Source: Xylanivirga thermophila
GTDB lineage: Bacteria; Bacillota; Clostridia; Caldicoprobacterales; Xylanivirgaceae
Direction of reading: 5' to 3'
Length of the DNA: 64,000 nt
Assembly: GCF_004138105.1 (NCBI RefSeq)
Contig: NZ_RXHQ01000003.1
Span: 1-64,000, forward strand
Part shown: positions 37,386-47,123 of the stretch, in pieces
How positions within the stretch are numbered: the first letter of the stretch is position 1
Layout of the letters: each line of letters opens with the position of its first letter
Program-made: the position numbers and the translations under genes
Notes under the pieces: model-generated
The model's input: only the letters and a program-made list of their open reading frames with translations
Told to the model about the DNA's origin: nothing
The model's database searches: none

Positions 37386-38999
37386 ATGGATTTAAAGATG
37401 CTAATCATGCTAGCAGGAGGATTAGGTTTGTTCCTCTATGGCATGAAGATGATGGGCGATGGCCTTGAAAAAGCGGCCGGTGACAAATTGAAGAGATTAT
37501 TGGAGGCATTGACTACCAATAGGATTATGGGAGTTTTGGTAGGTACTGCTGTAACAGCTATAATACAGAGCTCTAGTGCAGTTACCGTTATGGTTATAGG
37601 CTTTGTAAATGCAGGTCTTATGACCCTTGAGCAAGCTGTCGGGGTTATTATGGGTGCCAATATAGGTACTACTATTACATCTCAGCTGATAGCCTTTGAT
37701 CTATCTGGTGCAGCTCCCGTAGCTGTATTTTTAGGTGTTGGATGTATATTTTTTTCTAAGAGAAAATCGTTTAAAAAATTTGGTGAAATACTAGCAGGGT
37801 TTGGTATATTATTTATGGGATTGGATATTATGTCATCTTCAATGGCACCTCTTGGGACTAATGAACAATTTCGAAGTCTTATGGTTAAATTCGAAAATCC
37901 CATATTAGGTCTTTTAGCTGGTATGCTTCTTACTGCACTTATTCAAAGTTCCAGTGCTTCAATTGGTATACTTCAGGCATTGGCTATGCAGGGTGCTATA
38001 ACACTTGATTCTGCTATTTTTATATTATTTGGTCAAAATATAGGTACATGTGTTACTGCACTTATTGCAAGTATAGGAACCACTACTACTGCTAAGAGAG
38101 CTGCAATTATGCATCTTTTATTTAATATACTAGGTACTATTTTGTTTACTATACTTATTGTTGTAGGAGTACCTTATGTTCCGTTTATTAAATCACTAAG
38201 TCCAAATGATGCAGTAAGACAATTTGCAAATGCCCATACTGCATTTAATATAATAAACGTAATTTTGTTATTACCATTGGCAAATTATTTGGTTACCCTT
38301 TCTAAAAAGTTAGTGCCGGGAAAAGAATCCGACTCTGAGGGTATGCATCTTATGTATTTGGACGAGCGTATAATGGAAACTCCTCCAATAGCTGTAGCAC
38401 AGATATTAAAAGAAGTAGGTAGGATGGGCGATCTGGCCAGGCAAAATGTAGAGGTTGCAATGAATGCGTTTTTAAATAGGGATGAAAATGCTACGGAAGA
38501 TATATATAGAAGGGAAAAGCTTATAAATTTTTTGAATAAGGAAATTACCAGATATCTGGTTATGGCAAATGGACTATCCCTTCAAAATTCTGATTTAAAG
38601 CTTATCGGCAGTCTTTTTCATGTAGTTAACGATATGGAACGGGTAAGCGATCATGCAGAGAACTTGGCTGAATATACTGAATATATAGTTGAAAATAATA
38701 TAAGCTTTTCTCCAGCGGCTATTGAAGAAATGCAGGATATAAACATAAAAGTGATAAATATGTTAGAAGATTCCATAGAAGCGGTAAAAAAGAGGGATAA
38801 AGTTTTAGCAGCTAAGGTTCAACCCCAGGAGCGGAAGGTGGACGAGCTCGAAGAATTGCTCAGACAAAGTCATATAGATAGATTAAATAAGGGTGAGTGC
38901 ACGGTAAATTCGGGAGTGGTATTTCTAGATGTGGTTACTAATCTTGAGAGAATAGGTGACCATGCTAGCAATTTAGCTTATTCTGTAATTGATAACTAA
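37386..38999 (+). CDS. Na/Pi cotransporter-family protein with PhoU-like domain
   Basis: A 537-residue membrane protein. The N-terminal half (about 1-310) has the duplicated transporter motif, IIQSSSAVTVMVIGF and ALIQSSSASIGILQAL, of the NptA/PNaS family. The C-terminal part (about 340-535) is a helical PhoU-like domain. It probably moves phosphate with sodium; other anions are possible for this bacterial group. AGGAGGAG precedes the ATG. No pst or phoU genes adjoin it. Confidence 0.9.
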   Translation: MDLKMLIMLAGGLGLFLYGMKMMGDGLEKAAGDKLKRLLEALTTNRIMGVLVGTAVTAIIQSSSAVTVMVIGFVNAGLMTLEQAVGVIMGANIGTTITSQLIAFDLSGAAPVAVFLGVGCIFFSKRKSFKKFGEILAGFGILFMGLDIMSSSMAPLGTNEQFRSLMVKFENPILGLLAGMLLTALIQSSSASIGILQALAMQGAITLDSAIFILFGQNIGTCVTALIASIGTTTTAKRAAIMHLLFNILGTILFTILIVVGVPYVPFIKSLSPNDAVRQFANAHTAFNIINVILLLPLANYLVTLSKKLVPGKESDSEGMHLMYLDERIMETPPIAVAQILKEVGRMGDLARQNVEVAMNAFLNRDENATEDIYRREKLINFLNKEITRYLVMANGLSLQNSDLKLIGSLFHVVNDMERVSDHAENLAEYTEYIVENNISFSPAAIEEMQDINIKVINMLEDSIEAVKKRDKVLAAKVQPQERKVDELEELLRQSHIDRLNKGECTVNSGVVFLDVVTNLERIGDHASNLAYSVIDN

Positions 39000-39074
39000 T
39001 AAATCCAAAACGGTAACATTTTTTTGATAGAATGTGACAATTTTTAATTATATGTAAAAAAAAATTTAAAAAGC

Positions 39075-39102
39075 TTGTAATCCGATTTAAAAATGTTATA
39101 CT
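39075..39102 (+). promoter_or_regulatory. promoter of the DUF4321 gene
   Basis: TTGTAA (39075-39080) and TATACT (39097-39102) are separated by 16 bp, 38 bp before the GTG start. Confidence 0.5.
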
Positions 39103-39140
39103 AAAATAGAAATGTGTTTTTCAAGGGAGGCTTTTTTAAA

Positions 39141-39404
39141 GTGCGAAGGGCGAATTCCAAAGGGGCTGGTACCCTTTTCTTATTTTTATTAGCTGGTGTT
39201 ATTGTAGGTAGCACAATAGGAAATATACTAGGTTCATATTTTGATCTGGATATCTTCAATAAAAGTATAGAAATTGGTACACTGGATAAACCATTATATT
39301 TGGATTTGTCCATTTTACGTCTTACCTTTGGTTTGACATTTATTATCAACTTTGGGACAATACTAGGTGTTCTGTTGGGAATATATTTCTACCGTAAGGC
39401 ATAA
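39141..39404 (+). CDS. DUF4321-family small membrane protein
   Basis: An 87-residue protein with two predicted membrane segments: LFLFLLAGVIVGSTIGNILG, and a second near the C-terminus around TFIINFGTILGVLLG. It matches the DUF4321 family, often found next to mreB in Clostridia and of unknown function. GTG 39141 follows AAGGGAGG at good distance; the upstream ATG at 39114 has no ribosome site. Confidence 0.8.
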   Translation: MRRANSKGAGTLFLFLLAGVIVGSTIGNILGSYFDLDIFNKSIEIGTLDKPLYLDLSILRLTFGLTFIINFGTILGVLLGIYFYRKA

Positions 39405-39413
39405 TTTTAATTG

Positions 39414-39442
39414 TTATCAAATATGCACTTATTGGCTATAAT
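39414..39442 (+). promoter_or_regulatory. possible mreB promoter
   Basis: TTATCA (39414-39419) and TATAAT (39437-39442) are 17 bp apart, 40 bp before the mreB start codon. Confidence 0.45.
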
Positions 39443-39481
39443 CTATAAATATACTAAGCTTGGAAGGAGTACAAAAAGTCG

Positions 39482-40510
39482 ATGGGTATCTTCAATATGT
39501 TTTCTAAGGATTTAGGAATTGATCTTGGAACAGCAAATACATTGGTGTATGTAAAGGGTAAGGATATTGTAATTAGAGAACCTTCAGTAGTTGCGGTTAG
39601 AAGTGATCGCAAACAGGTATTGGCAGTTGGTGAAGAAGCAAAACGTATGATAGGTAGAACCCCTGGAAATATAGTGGCTATACGTCCGATGAAAGAAGGG
39701 GTTATTGCTGATTTTGATGTCACGCAGGAGATGCTTAAATATTTTATAAAGAAATCAATGGCAAAGAGTATGCATGCCCATCCTCGCATAGTAGTGTGTG
39801 TGCCATCAGGTGTTACAGAGGTTGAAAAACGTGCAGTAGAAGAAGCTACCAGGCAGGCGGGAGCAAGGGAAGCATATCTAGTCGAAGAACCAATGGCAGC
39901 GGCTATAGGTGCAGGGTTACCTGTAAATGAACCTACTGGAAGTATGGTAGTAGATATAGGTGGTGGCACTAGCGAAGTGGCTATAATTTCCCTTGGGGGC
40001 ATTGTAACTAGCAAGTCACTGCGAGTAGGTGGTAATAAGCTTGATGATGCTATTATATTCTATATCAAAAAAGAATATAATCTCATGATAGGTGAAAGAA
40101 CGGCAGAGGAGATAAAAATAACTATAGGTTCAGCATTTCCGAAGGAACAAGAACAGGCTATGGATATACGGGGAAGAGATTTGGTAACAGGCTTACCAAA
40201 AACTTTAAGAATAACATCTACAGAGATATTGGAAGCATTAAAAGAACCTGTAAATAGTATCGTAGATGCTATAAAGCTTACTCTGGAAAAAACACCTCCG
40301 GAACTTGCTGCTGATATAATGGATAAAGGAATAATGCTCACAGGTGGCGGAGCTTTGCTAGAAGGAATGGATAAGCTTATAAGGCAAGAGACGGGTATGC
40401 CTGTGCACATAGCAGAAAATCCTTTAGATTGCGTGGCAATTGGAGCTGGTAAGGTAGTAGAAGAGATTGAGACACTAAAGAAAGTGGCTATTTCTAGTAG
40501 AAATTCATAA
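39482..40510 (+). CDS. mreB: rod shape-determining protein MreB
   Basis: A 342-residue actin homologue that forms membrane-attached filaments directing lateral wall synthesis. [14 protein letters not shown] is the phosphate-1 loop. [15 protein letters not shown] and [15 protein letters not shown] are the other nucleotide contacts. The N-terminus [10 protein letters not shown] could serve as the amphipathic membrane anchor. GGAAGGAG lies upstream of the ATG. It leads mreB-mreC-mreD. Confidence 0.97.
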   Translation: MGIFNMFSKDLGIDLGTANTLVYVKGKDIVIREPSVVAVRSDRKQVLAVGEEAKRMIGRTPGNIVAIRPMKEGVIADFDVTQEMLKYFIKKSMAKSMHAHPRIVVCVPSGVTEVEKRAVEEATRQAGAREAYLVEEPMAAAIGAGLPVNEPTGSMVVDIGGGTSEVAIISLGGIVTSKSLRVGGNKLDDAIIFYIKKEYNLMIGERTAEEIKITIGSAFPKEQEQAMDIRGRDLVTGLPKTLRITSTEILEALKEPVNSIVDAIKLTLEKTPPELAADIMDKGIMLTGGGALLEGMDKLIRQETGMPVHIAENPLDCVAIGAGKVVEEIETLKKVAISSRNS

Positions 40511-40523
40511 GGGGGTGTTTTAA

Positions 40524-41378
40524 TTGCCCCAGTCAACCAAAAAGCGCTCTTTTATAATAATTATTATAGTCTGTGCTATTTTGATAGCTCTTATGGTTTT
40601 TACGTCTGAAAATCGTCGTAGCAATATGACTGGTATAGAAGGTTTTTTAGGTGAGTTGATAAGGCCTGTGCAGAAACTATTTTATACTATTAATTCTTCT
40701 GTTTATAGTCTGTTTGCAGGTATCGGTGATAATATAAATATGAAAGCCGATTATATAAGCCTTCAAAAGCAAGTGGAGGATCTTGAAAAAGAGCTTTTAA
40801 ATAAGCAGGAGATTGAAAAACAAAATCAGCGTTTAAAAGAACTTTTAGATTTTTCAAAGGAAAATGAAGATTTTGTTGTGACAGGTGCTCGGGTGATTGG
40901 AAAAAATGAAGGTGGATGGTTCAACGTTATTATTATAGATAAGGGTAAAAATCATGGGGTAGATGTAAATATGGCAGTAGTTACTGGTAAGGGTTTAGTC
41001 GGCAGGGTGTTTCAAGTAGGATCTAATTGGGCAAAAGTTAGGACTATAGTGGATGGACAAAGTGGTGTAAGTGCTATTGTAGAACGTACGAGGGATAATG
41101 GTCTGGTTAAGGGAAATAATAGTATCGGTGATGAGGATGGTATGTGCAGAATGGTTTTTCTGCCTACAGATTCAGACTTGATAGAAGGAGATAAGGTCAT
41201 AACTTCAGGGTTAGGGGAAATATTTCCTAAAGGCATATATATAGGAGAGGTAAAAAAAGTTGTAAAGGAAAAACGTGATTTTTTCAAAACGGCAACTATT
41301 GAACCTGGAGTAGATTTTAAGAGACTTGAAGAAGTACTGGTAATAAAGCATGTTCACCATTTTGAAGAAACAGAGTAG
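40524..41378 (+). CDS. mreC: rod shape-determining protein MreC
   Basis: A 284-residue protein with one N-terminal membrane segment (about 8-27), a coiled coil (about 70-110, ISLQKQVEDLEKELLN), and the extracytoplasmic beta-barrel domain that begins with VTGARVIGKNEGGWFN. It links MreB filaments to the wall-synthesis enzymes. The start is TTG, preceded by GGGGGTG. Confidence 0.95.
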   Translation: MPQSTKKRSFIIIIIVCAILIALMVFTSENRRSNMTGIEGFLGELIRPVQKLFYTINSSVYSLFAGIGDNINMKADYISLQKQVEDLEKELLNKQEIEKQNQRLKELLDFSKENEDFVVTGARVIGKNEGGWFNVIIIDKGKNHGVDVNMAVVTGKGLVGRVFQVGSNWAKVRTIVDGQSGVSAIVERTRDNGLVKGNNSIGDEDGMCRMVFLPTDSDLIEGDKVITSGLGEIFPKGIYIGEVKKVVKEKRDFFKTATIEPGVDFKRLEEVLVIKHVHHFEETE

Positions 41379-41393
41379 GGGATTTGTTGCATT

Positions 41394-41900
41394 ATGAGGA
41401 TATGGATAATTTTACTTATTTTAATATTTAATGTAGTAATTCAGTCTACTTTGTTGCCCTTTATAGAAATAGGCGGGGTGATGCCCGATACGTTGATGAT
41501 GCTAGTTATATCCTTTTCGTTGCTGTCTGGGAATCCAACCAGCGCAATTATAGGACTATGTGGAGGACTGTTGCAGGATATATTGTTTGGAAGCCAATTA
41601 GGCATATGTGCATTCCAATATATGGTGATAGGCTATTTGGTAGGATTAACCCGTGAAAATTTATATGTTGGACCTGTTATGTTTCCTATGGTGTTTGCAG
41701 CAACTGGTATTTTTATAAAACAGATAATGATGTATATATATGCTTTTTTTGTTAAGATGAATTTGCCTATAGGTGATGTTATGCTAAAAATAGCATTGCC
41801 AGAGGCTATATATACTGCGATATTGATGCCTATAATATACCATTATATACTAAAGCTATATAAGCATAAATTTATGACAAAAAGGATATATTTTAGATAA
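41394..41900 (+). CDS. mreD: rod shape-determining protein MreD
   Basis: A 168-residue membrane protein with about five membrane segments. The family region GLCGGLLQDILFGSQLG is clear. It completes the MreBCD complex with RodA and PBP2, whose genes lie downstream. The 3' end is followed by decayed sequence rather than directly by the PBP2 gene. Confidence 0.93.
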   Translation: MRIWIILLILIFNVVIQSTLLPFIEIGGVMPDTLMMLVISFSLLSGNPTSAIIGLCGGLLQDILFGSQLGICAFQYMVIGYLVGLTRENLYVGPVMFPMVFAATGIFIKQIMMYIYAFFVKMNLPIGDVMLKIALPEAIYTAILMPIIYHYILKLYKHKFMTKRIYFR

Positions 41901-41923
41901 GAAGATAACTAGGGAGACATAAA

Positions 41924-42085
41924 ATTAAGAAGTGGGATTTTATAAAGAATAGATATACCCAATTGGGGTTACTATTCTTTTTTTTATTTATTATATTAAT
42001 AGGCGATATAAATCAATCCATTTTGGAAACTGTTAATATCATTAAATGGATTGATGAAAAACTTAGTAATAAAACTACCATATAA
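41924..42085 (+). pseudogene. 53-codon relic resembling the N-terminus of a PBP2-type protein
   Basis: The frame reads KKWDFIKNRYTQLGLLFFLF followed by IILIG, then diverges. A short basic stretch, RYT and a hydrophobic helix ending LIG is how many PBP2 proteins begin. AGGGAG lies upstream at normal distance, but only ATT, not ATG/GTG/TTG, could start translation. The complete PBP2 gene lies 600 bp further on. I read this as a truncated old copy or a displaced 5' end. It could instead be an unrelated small membrane peptide. Confidence 0.4.
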
Positions 42086-42171
42086 AAAGTCCACATATAA
42101 GGAAATAGATGTTAAAATATTAATAGTAGTTTTAATGAATAATTATACAAAAATAGATTGGAGGGAGTACT

Positions 42172-42610
42172 ATGTGCTATGTCCGTGGCAAAATGCTTGA
42201 CTTTATGCAAATGCAATTTTGTTTTCATTTCCAAGAAGCGGATTAAAGAAGTGAGATCAATATGAAAAAACATTTGCTTTGTTGCTTGCCATTGTTATGT
42301 GATTTTGCATTTTTTCTCCTGACTTTGCGACGACAATAGTATGCAGATTGCTATGTTGGATAGCTGTTGTCTTTAGCTCCGATAACATAGAAAATAAACT
42401 TATGCAGGATTACAGTGTGGTTTCAGAACTGACTTTCTAATTTATACATTTGGTATATAGATGGGTGTTCATTCCTGTATCTACTTTTAAGATGGTATAG
42501 TGAATATTGCTGGATTAGAAGAGTAAATTATAGCATCGGATAATATAGTTGTGTATAAAGGTTAATATACAAAAATATCAAATGTAAATGCTACAGCTAC
42601 AAACAATTGA
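42172..42610 (+). pseudogene. decayed gene for a secreted protein
   Basis: A strong GGAGGGAG site precedes a 24-codon frame (42172-42246). From 42262 an ATG opens a 25-codon frame. If one A is added to its AAAAAA run, the sequence becomes a normal signal peptide, MKKTFALLLAIVM, followed by a stop and then FCIFSPDFATTIV in frame. Further on, VFIPVSTFKM and ASDNIVVYKG are readable between stops. The pattern is of a once-secreted protein broken by frameshifts and stops. The VFIPVS piece recalls copper-amine-oxidase-N-like repeats, which is a guess. Confidence 0.5.
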
Positions 42611-42703
42611 AAAACGTTTTAATTAAACTCTTTTTTATTTTTATTATGCATGATACAATATAATAGACATGCTATGATATATTTGAGGAAAAGGTGTATG
42701 ATT

Positions 42704-45160
42704 ATGAAGAAGTTTTTTAAAAGCAGGTTTTTTGTGTTTTCTCTCATATGTGTATGCTTATTTACAACATTGGGTATTCGTTTGGCCTATTTAACCTTGA
42801 AAAAAGGAGAGACATACTATGTTTTATCTCAGGAACGAAAATCCGTAAAATTGACTTTAAGAGGCAGAAGAGGAAATATTTTAGATCGAAACGGTATTCC
42901 CCTTGCTATTAATAGACAGATATATGTAGTTGAGATTGATGGGCAGCAGATACCAAACGATCCCAAACAGCTTAATAATATGCTTATAAACCTTATAAAT
43001 ATAGTAGAAGGCAATGAGGATAAATTGGTGGATAATCTACCGATAAAATACGATAAACCTCAGGGCTTTTATTATGATTTGGGCAACAGTGATCCTGATA
43101 TTCAAAAAAATAGATATAAAAGATGGGCAAGGGATGCAAATATTAAAGGTGATAATTTACCGGCTGATGAAGTTATGAAAAAGCTTAAAGAGAGATTTAA
43201 AATAGATGATAATATCCCCGATGAATTGGCACGTAAGGTTGTCTCCATAAGAATGGATTTGTATATGAACAGATATAAAGAATATAGGCCTATACGGGTA
43301 GCAGAAAATATAAATGCTAAAACGGTGGCTCAAGTAGAAACGTATCTTGCAGATTTACCTGGAGTACAGACCAGGGTGGAAAGTGGCAGATATTATCCTA
43401 TGGGCGATACTGCTTCCCATATAATAGGTTACGTTGGTAGAATATCTCAAGAAAAGGCAGAAAACTGTGAAAAAGAGGGATATGATGTATCAAGCGATAA
43501 AATAGGTATAAATGGTATTGAGGGCGCCTTTGAAAAATGGCTAACAGGTAGTACTAATGAAAAGCATGGTCTTCTCTGGGCTGAAGTTAATTCTTCCGGC
43601 AGGATAGCCAAAGTACTTAAGGAGGAGCCACCGGAGGATGGCAATGATATATATCTTACTCTAGATAGTAGATTGCAAAAATGTGCTGAAGATATATTGG
43701 CAGAAGAGATAACCAAAATGCAAAATGGTATGGCTCCATATGATGGAGAACGTAATAGGGCACCGCTTGCTAAAAATGGTGCAGCTGTGATTATCGATGT
43801 ACATACAGGCGAGATACTCTCCATGGCTAGCTATCCTTCGTTTGATTTGAATCTATTTGTAGATGGTATATCAAGTAAGAATTACAACAAATTAGTTGAT
43901 GATCCTGCTAAACCATTATATGGGCTTGCATTTCAGGGAGGGATCGCTCCTGGTTCGGTTTTTAAAATGCTAGTTGGTATAGCCGGCCTTATGGAAGGAA
44001 AAGTGGGACTTCATGAACAAATATATGATAGGGTATATTATGATGTTTATGATAAATATCATCCGCCGGCTTGTTCAAAGAAATCGGGACATGGTAATGA
44101 GGATTTGGTAGATGCCCTAAAACATTCTTGTAACTATTATTTTTATACAGTAGCCGATCGATTGGGTATAGATGCTATAAATCATTGGGCAAAAGAATTT
44201 GGACTTATTGGACATACCGGCCTTGAAATACTTGATAAAGATGCCGATTATAATATTGTAGCCAGTCCAGATATAAAAGAAAAGGCAGAAAGATATAATA
44301 TAAAATCCCAAATATATGCTGAGATGAAGGCATATGGTTATTTTAAGGACTTAAATAGTAATGAACAAAAAGAAGCAAAGGATGAACTTTTAAATGCCCT
44401 TGCGGATGTTCCACTATCAAATTCCCATGTTGAAGATACGAAGCTTATAAGAAAGATTTTTGAGGATAAGGGCTATTTTGAATTTAAGGATGAAAATAAT
44501 GATGGGAAGGATGATATATTTGGTATTACAAAGAAAAAAATGAATCAAAATAAAATAAATGCTAGTTATAGGGTAAGGCAGATACTCGTAGATAGGAAGC
44601 GGTGGAAGGGAAATGATACGGTAATAACTGGTATTGGACAGAGCTATACACAAATAAGCCCATTAGGGATAGCTAGATATGTAGCTGCAATAGCTAATAA
44701 TGGGAATGTGTTGGAGACCCATGTGGTAAAGGATGTAGTATCACCTGAAGGCAAAATAGTAAAAAAGACGGAGCCGGTTGTTTTAAATAAACTAGATGTG
44801 CCCCAATCATATTTTGATGCTGTAAAACTTGGTATGCATAAGGTTGTGTATGATTTCGGTGGAGCTGGGGGTGGAGGAACAGCTTCAAAATACTTTAAAG
44901 ATATGGATTCTAATATTACTTTAGGCGGAAAGACTGGTACAGCTCAGGTAATTGCAGGAAAAGAAGAACGAAACAATGCATGGTTTGTCGCGTTTTCACC
45001 ATATGAAGATCCTGAGATTGCAGTAGCCGTTGCTATACCAAATGGACGTACAGCTGGTAATGCAGCTCCAGTGGCTAGACGTATACTTGAGGAATACTAT
45101 AGAATAAAAAATCAGCAAAAAACAGATACGATTCAGGAAACAAATAAACCGCTGCAATAA
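42704..45160 (+). CDS. mrdA: penicillin-binding protein 2, peptidoglycan transpeptidase
   Basis: An 818-residue class B PBP that crosslinks lateral wall peptidoglycan with RodA. One N-terminal membrane segment (about 7-27) is followed by the dimerisation region and the transpeptidase domain. The active-site boxes are GSVFK, SCN in KHSCNYYF, and GGKTGTAQV. Between SCN and KTG there is a long insertion with a DENNDGKDD loop that looks like an EF-hand. ATG 42704 has the best spacing from GAGGAAAAGGTG; ATG 42698 is possible. It is longer than the usual 600-700 residues. Confidence 0.94.
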   Translation: MKKFFKSRFFVFSLICVCLFTTLGIRLAYLTLKKGETYYVLSQERKSVKLTLRGRRGNILDRNGIPLAINRQIYVVEIDGQQIPNDPKQLNNMLINLINIVEGNEDKLVDNLPIKYDKPQGFYYDLGNSDPDIQKNRYKRWARDANIKGDNLPADEVMKKLKERFKIDDNIPDELARKVVSIRMDLYMNRYKEYRPIRVAENINAKTVAQVETYLADLPGVQTRVESGRYYPMGDTASHIIGYVGRISQEKAENCEKEGYDVSSDKIGINGIEGAFEKWLTGSTNEKHGLLWAEVNSSGRIAKVLKEEPPEDGNDIYLTLDSRLQKCAEDILAEEITKMQNGMAPYDGERNRAPLAKNGAAVIIDVHTGEILSMASYPSFDLNLFVDGISSKNYNKLVDDPAKPLYGLAFQGGIAPGSVFKMLVGIAGLMEGKVGLHEQIYDRVYYDVYDKYHPPACSKKSGHGNEDLVDALKHSCNYYFYTVADRLGIDAINHWAKEFGLIGHTGLEILDKDADYNIVASPDIKEKAERYNIKSQIYAEMKAYGYFKDLNSNEQKEAKDELLNALADVPLSNSHVEDTKLIRKIFEDKGYFEFKDENNDGKDDIFGITKKKMNQNKINASYRVRQILVDRKRWKGNDTVITGIGQSYTQISPLGIARYVAAIANNGNVLETHVVKDVVSPEGKIVKKTEPVVLNKLDVPQSYFDAVKLGMHKVVYDFGGAGGGGTASKYFKDMDSNITLGGKTGTAQVIAGKEERNNAWFVAFSPYEDPEIAVAVAIPNGRTAGNAAPVARRILEEYYRIKNQQKTDTIQETNKPLQ

Positions 45161-45244
45161 TGCTATTAATATTTAATATATGTTTTATAGAAGGATTTTA
45201 AACTTTTTTGACGAAATAATTTAATTGTAGAATGGAGGCAAAAA

Positions 45245-45898
45245 ATGAAAGAGAGTTCGGTATTATTTAAAGGGATGCGAGGTGGTATAAAAGTATATAT
45301 AGATGACGATGCCGAGCTGTCCCAGATAAAATCAGATCTAACAAGCAAAATAGAAGAGAATATCCATTTTTTTGATGGTACAGCTGTTAATCTTTTTATT
45401 ATGGGTAAAAAACTTGATCCTCAAGAAAAAGGTGAGATATTAAGTTTACTTGCCCATGATATTGATATAGGTAGTATTAAGTTTGGGGATGCTGTCCATT
45501 CCGATCAACAAAATCAGGCTCATCTTGAAAAAGAAGTAAATGCTGCTATGGATGCTGATAGGACAAGATTTGTAAAAGGGACTATACGGAGTGGACAACG
45601 AATTTTTTATCAGGGAAATGTAGTTGTAGTAGGTGATGTAAATCCTGGTGGCGAGGTTATTGCAGAAGGCAATATAGTAGTGTTTGGTAACTTAAGGGGA
45701 TTGGCCCATGCAGGTGCTACTGGCAATAAGGATGCATATGTAGTTTCCATTAGTCTGCAACCTACCCAATTGCGAATAGCTACTGTAATTACTAGACCAC
45801 CAGAAGAGGATAAGGCTAAAAGTAACTGCCCTGAGATTGCATACATAAAGGATAATATCTTGGTTATAGAACCGTACTCATCTATAAGGATAAAGTAG
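45245..45898 (+). CDS. minC: septum site-determining protein MinC
   Basis: A 217-residue inhibitor of FtsZ assembly. The N-terminal half interacts with FtsZ. The C-terminal half (about 110-210) is a right-handed beta-helix with repeats such as FYQGNVVVVGDVNPGGEVIA. GGAGG precedes the ATG. minC-minD-minE are in the usual order. Confidence 0.94.
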   Translation: MKESSVLFKGMRGGIKVYIDDDAELSQIKSDLTSKIEENIHFFDGTAVNLFIMGKKLDPQEKGEILSLLAHDIDIGSIKFGDAVHSDQQNQAHLEKEVNAAMDADRTRFVKGTIRSGQRIFYQGNVVVVGDVNPGGEVIAEGNIVVFGNLRGLAHAGATGNKDAYVVSISLQPTQLRIATVITRPPEEDKAKSNCPEIAYIKDNILVIEPYSSIRIK

Positions 45899-45919
45899 TT
45901 ATTGGGAGGAGTGTATTTC

Positions 45920-46723
45920 ATGGGAGAGGTCATAGTAGTAACATCTGGTAAGGGAGGAGTTGGAAAAACTACCACTACAGCCAATATAGGAACTTCCCTT
46001 GCAATGGAAGGCAAAAAAGTAGTATTGGTAGATGCAGATATCGGTCTTCGAAATCTGGATGTAGTGCTTGGATTGGAAAATAGAATAGTATATGATTTGG
46101 TAGACGTAGTAGAAGGTGTTTGTCGTTTAAAACAAGCTCTCATAAAGGATAAACGATTTGACAGTCTATATTTGCTTCCATCTGCTCAGACAAAGGACAA
46201 AAATGCCGTATCCCCTGAGCAAATGCAAAAATTGACTGAGCAGTTAAAACAAGAATTTGATTACATAATAATCGATTGTCCAGCAGGTATTGAACAGGGT
46301 TTTAAAAATGCAATTGCAGGAGCAGAACAGGCTATAGTTGTTACTATACCAGAGGTATCAGCAGTGAGAGATGCTGATAGAATAATTGGGCTTTTATCAT
46401 CAAATGGATTATCCAATCCCCAACTGGTTATTAATCGTTTACGTATAGATTTAGTGAAACGGGGAGATATGATGAATATAGATGATACTATAGACATATT
46501 AGGAGTTGATCTATTGGGGGTAGTGCCTGATGATGAACATATAGTTGTAGCTACCAATAGGGGTGAGCCAGTGGCTATAGATAACGAATCCATGTCTGGA
46601 AAGGCATTCAGAAATATTGCAAAACGCATAATAGGTGAAGATGTACCTATTATGGAAATGAATGGAGAAGAAACTTTTATGGACAAAATAAAACGTCTGT
46701 TTGGTAAAAAGAAATCATACTAG
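45920..46723 (+). CDS. minD: septum site-determining ATPase MinD
   Basis: A 267-residue membrane ATPase. The deviant Walker A reads TSGKGGVGKTTTT, and the C-terminal amphipathic helix FMDKIKRLFGKKK is the membrane-targeting sequence. It recruits MinC and oscillates or localises with MinE. ATG 45920 follows GGGAGGAG; an in-frame TTG at 45902 lies before that site. Confidence 0.97.
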   Translation: MGEVIVVTSGKGGVGKTTTTANIGTSLAMEGKKVVLVDADIGLRNLDVVLGLENRIVYDLVDVVEGVCRLKQALIKDKRFDSLYLLPSAQTKDKNAVSPEQMQKLTEQLKQEFDYIIIDCPAGIEQGFKNAIAGAEQAIVVTIPEVSAVRDADRIIGLLSSNGLSNPQLVINRLRIDLVKRGDMMNIDDTIDILGVDLLGVVPDDEHIVVATNRGEPVAIDNESMSGKAFRNIAKRIIGEDVPIMEMNGEETFMDKIKRLFGKKKSY

Positions 46724-46735
46724 GAGGGGGATACA

Positions 46736-47026
46736 TTGATCGAATTATTTAAGTTTTTTGGAAAGGGACAAGCACCAAGCAAGGATATTGCAAAGGAGAG
46801 GCTCAAGTTGGTTTTGGTACATGACCGTGCCAATGTTTCCCCTAAATATTTAGATATGATAAAAGATGATGTTATAAAGGCAGTTTCTAGCTATATGGAG
46901 ATAGAAGAAGATGCTATTGATATACACCTTACTCGCGTGTGCAATAAAGACGATACATATACTTCTACATTGATAGCCAATATACCAATAAAGAAAATGA
47001 AAAACATAGGGAAAAATAAAGGTTAA
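46736..47026 (+). CDS. minE: cell division topological specificity factor MinE
   Basis: A 96-residue protein that stimulates the MinD ATPase and restricts MinCD. AKERLKLVLVHDRANVSP is the conserved contact region. The start is TTG with AGGAGGGGG upstream. MinE in a sporulating Clostridium-type organism fits groups that use MinE rather than DivIVA for topology. Confidence 0.94.
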   Translation: MIELFKFFGKGQAPSKDIAKERLKLVLVHDRANVSPKYLDMIKDDVIKAVSSYMEIEEDAIDIHLTRVCNKDDTYTSTLIANIPIKKMKNIGKNKG

Positions 47027-47030
47027 TGTC

Positions 47031-47068
47031 AAAAAGAGGGGATGCAATGATTGCAATCCCTCTTTTTT
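47031..47068 (+). terminator. intrinsic terminator after minE
   Basis: AAAAAGAGGGGATGCAAT pairs with ATTGCAATCCCTCTTTTTT apart from two internal mismatches, and the 3' arm ends in a T-run. Confidence 0.75.
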
Positions 47069-47080
47069 GTGTGTTATAAT
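47051..47080 (+). promoter_or_regulatory. possible rodA promoter overlapping the minE terminator
   Basis: TTGCAA (47051-47056) and TATAAT (47075-47080) are 18 bp apart, and the -35 lies within the terminator stem. Confidence 0.45.
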
Positions 47081-47123
47081 ATAGTGGTTGTATATGTAAT
47101 TATGCCGTGGAGGATAAGACTAA

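Larger units (their letters stand above)
41901..42649. other. 750-bp degenerate stretch between mreD and the PBP2 gene
   Basis: No intact gene is present. It holds the PBP2-like 53-codon relic (41924-42085) and the broken secreted-protein gene (42172-42610). The remainder is AT-rich with no clear structure. In most Clostridia mreD is followed closely by the PBP2 gene, so material was inserted or duplicated here and has decayed. Confidence 0.6.

Noticed and set aside
39454-40014. 186-codon minus-strand frame opposite mreB
   Set aside because: A shadow of the mreB reading frame with no initiation signal or recognisable protein.
45610-46143. Long open frame on the minus strand across minC/minD
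   Set aside because: It is antisense to two certain genes, lacks a ribosome site, and its composition mirrors the sense codons.
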